A stretch of DNA of 5,285 bases. It comes from Anaerolineales bacterium. GTDB taxonomy: Bacteria; Chloroflexota; Anaerolineae; Anaerolineales; Villigracilaceae. Each line of letters begins with the position of its first letter. Positions within the stretch are counted from its first letter, which is position 1. Of this stretch, positions 4,733 through 5,285 are shown one piece after another. A program made the position numbers and the translations under genes. The stretch covers positions 249 to 5,533 of the forward strand of contig JAEURE010000201.1 in NCBI GenBank assembly GCA_016789485.1, read 5' to 3'. The notes beneath the pieces were generated by a model, which saw nothing but the letters and a program-made list of their open reading frames with translations, was not told the origin of the DNA and did not search any database.

Positions 4733-5285
4733 ATGACCGACTTGAACGGCAAAACTGTACTTATTACCGGCGCTGCCCGCCGGGTGGGGCGCCTCCTTGC
4801 GCTGGCTTGTGCCCGCGCAGGCGCGGATGTAATCCTCCACCACGCTCATTCAGAGGAAGAAGCAAAAAAAGTACGGGATAAGATCGAATCAATTGGACGA
4901 AACGCCCACATCCTCGCCTCAGACTTCGAGACGCCTGATTCTGTCTCGAGGCTGATTTCCTCGGCGAATGATATTTCCCCGCTCTACGCACTGGTCAACA
5001 GCGCCGCCATCTTCGAGCCGCTCTCTTTCAACGACACGACTCTCGAAGATTGGAATCGTCATTTCAACATCAACCTGACGGCGCCATTTTTATTATCGCA
5101 GGAATTTGCGCGGCAAACAGATGAAGGGCGCATCGTCAATATTTTAGACTGGCGCGCCTTGCGCCCTGCCGCAGACCATTTCCCCTACACCATCAGCAAA
5201 GCTGCTCTCGCCGCAATGACAAAGTCTCTTGCAGTTGCGCTGGCTCCGCGCATCACCGTAAATGGATTAGCGCTTGGTGCAATAC
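4733..5285 (+). CDS. Short-chain dehydrogenase, pteridine reductase-like (PTR1/FolM type), 3' end cut by window
   Basis: The first 184 codons are visible and the frame is open to the window edge. It has the SDR Rossmann fold layout. The cofactor loop is TGAARRVG (12-19), where Arg17 replaces the usual middle Gly, as in the TGxxxRxG signature of pteridine reductases. LHHAHSEEEA (35-44) parallels the NADPH-binding LHYHRS segment of PTR1. LVNSAAIF (87-94) corresponds to the NNAG region. The active site is Asp139 in VNILD, Tyr152 and Lys156 in YTISK. Asp replaces the catalytic Ser of ordinary SDRs, with the same 13-residue spacing to Tyr as in PTR1. The expected role is NADPH-dependent reduction of dihydropterin to tetrahydropterin, the cofactor needed by the divergent hydroxylase. 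No proper Shine-Dalgarno precedes ATG 4733; a TTG at 4742, with AAGG upstream, is an alternative start. A generic 3-oxoacyl reductase-like SDR is less likely. Confidence 0.85.
   Translation, partial: MTDLNGKTVLITGAARRVGRLLALACARAGADVILHHAHSEEEAKKVRDKIESIGRNAHILASDFETPDSVSRLISSANDISPLYALVNSAAIFEPLSFNDTTLEDWNRHFNINLTAPFLLSQEFARQTDEGRIVNILDWRALRPAADHFPYTISKAALAAMTKSLAVALAPRITVNGLALGAI

Overview
The window looks like a stretch of bacterial chromosome with moderate G+C. It carries two gene groups on the minus strand and the start of one gene on the plus strand. The style suggests an environmental bacterium, and Chloroflexota (Anaerolineae-like) is my best guess. That guess rests on overall impression: a small ECF sigma/anti-sigma cassette, a dispersed palindromic repeat with ATGTCATTGCGAG-type ends, and leaderless-looking starts. 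It is not a phylogenetic result. I see no phage, transposase, CRISPR, tRNA or rRNA.

Positions 1-1285 (minus strand) hold a regulatory cassette read in the order sigma, anti-sigma, membrane protein. The ECF sigma factor (740-1285) overlaps the zinc-finger anti-sigma factor (232-753) by 14 bases. Thirty bases further on is a small membrane protein that runs off the left edge (1-201). The anti-sigma factor has an N-terminal HxxxCxxC zinc motif and two predicted membrane segments, so the cassette probably senses an envelope signal.

Positions 1286-1450 are intergenic. They hold a 100-bp palindromic repeat (1336-1435) that folds on paper into an outer stem with three inner hairpins, followed on the minus strand by a run of six T. 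The repeat lies between the end of the metabolic operon and the start of the sigma gene. It also creates a false 50-residue upstream extension of the sigma reading frame.

Positions 1451-4593 (minus strand) hold a probable two-gene operon. A pterin-dependent aromatic amino acid (phenylalanine) hydroxylase (3580-4593) is followed, 47 bases later, by a 693-residue protein I cannot assign (1451-3532). That protein contains two similar P-x-W...M-x-V...R...W motifs.

Positions 4594-4732 are a divergent promoter region. A good sigma-70-type promoter faces the hydroxylase, an extended -10 faces the plus-strand gene, and a 13-bp palindrome lies between them.

Positions 4733-5285 (plus strand, cut by the window end) encode a short-chain dehydrogenase. 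Its TGxxxRxG cofactor loop, LHHxHS segment and Asp-Tyr-Lys active site resemble pteridine reductases (PTR1/FolM) more than ordinary SDRs. The hydroxylase needs a tetrahydropterin, so the divergent pair makes sense as enzyme plus cofactor reduction. The large unknown protein downstream of the hydroxylase is the most novel item here.
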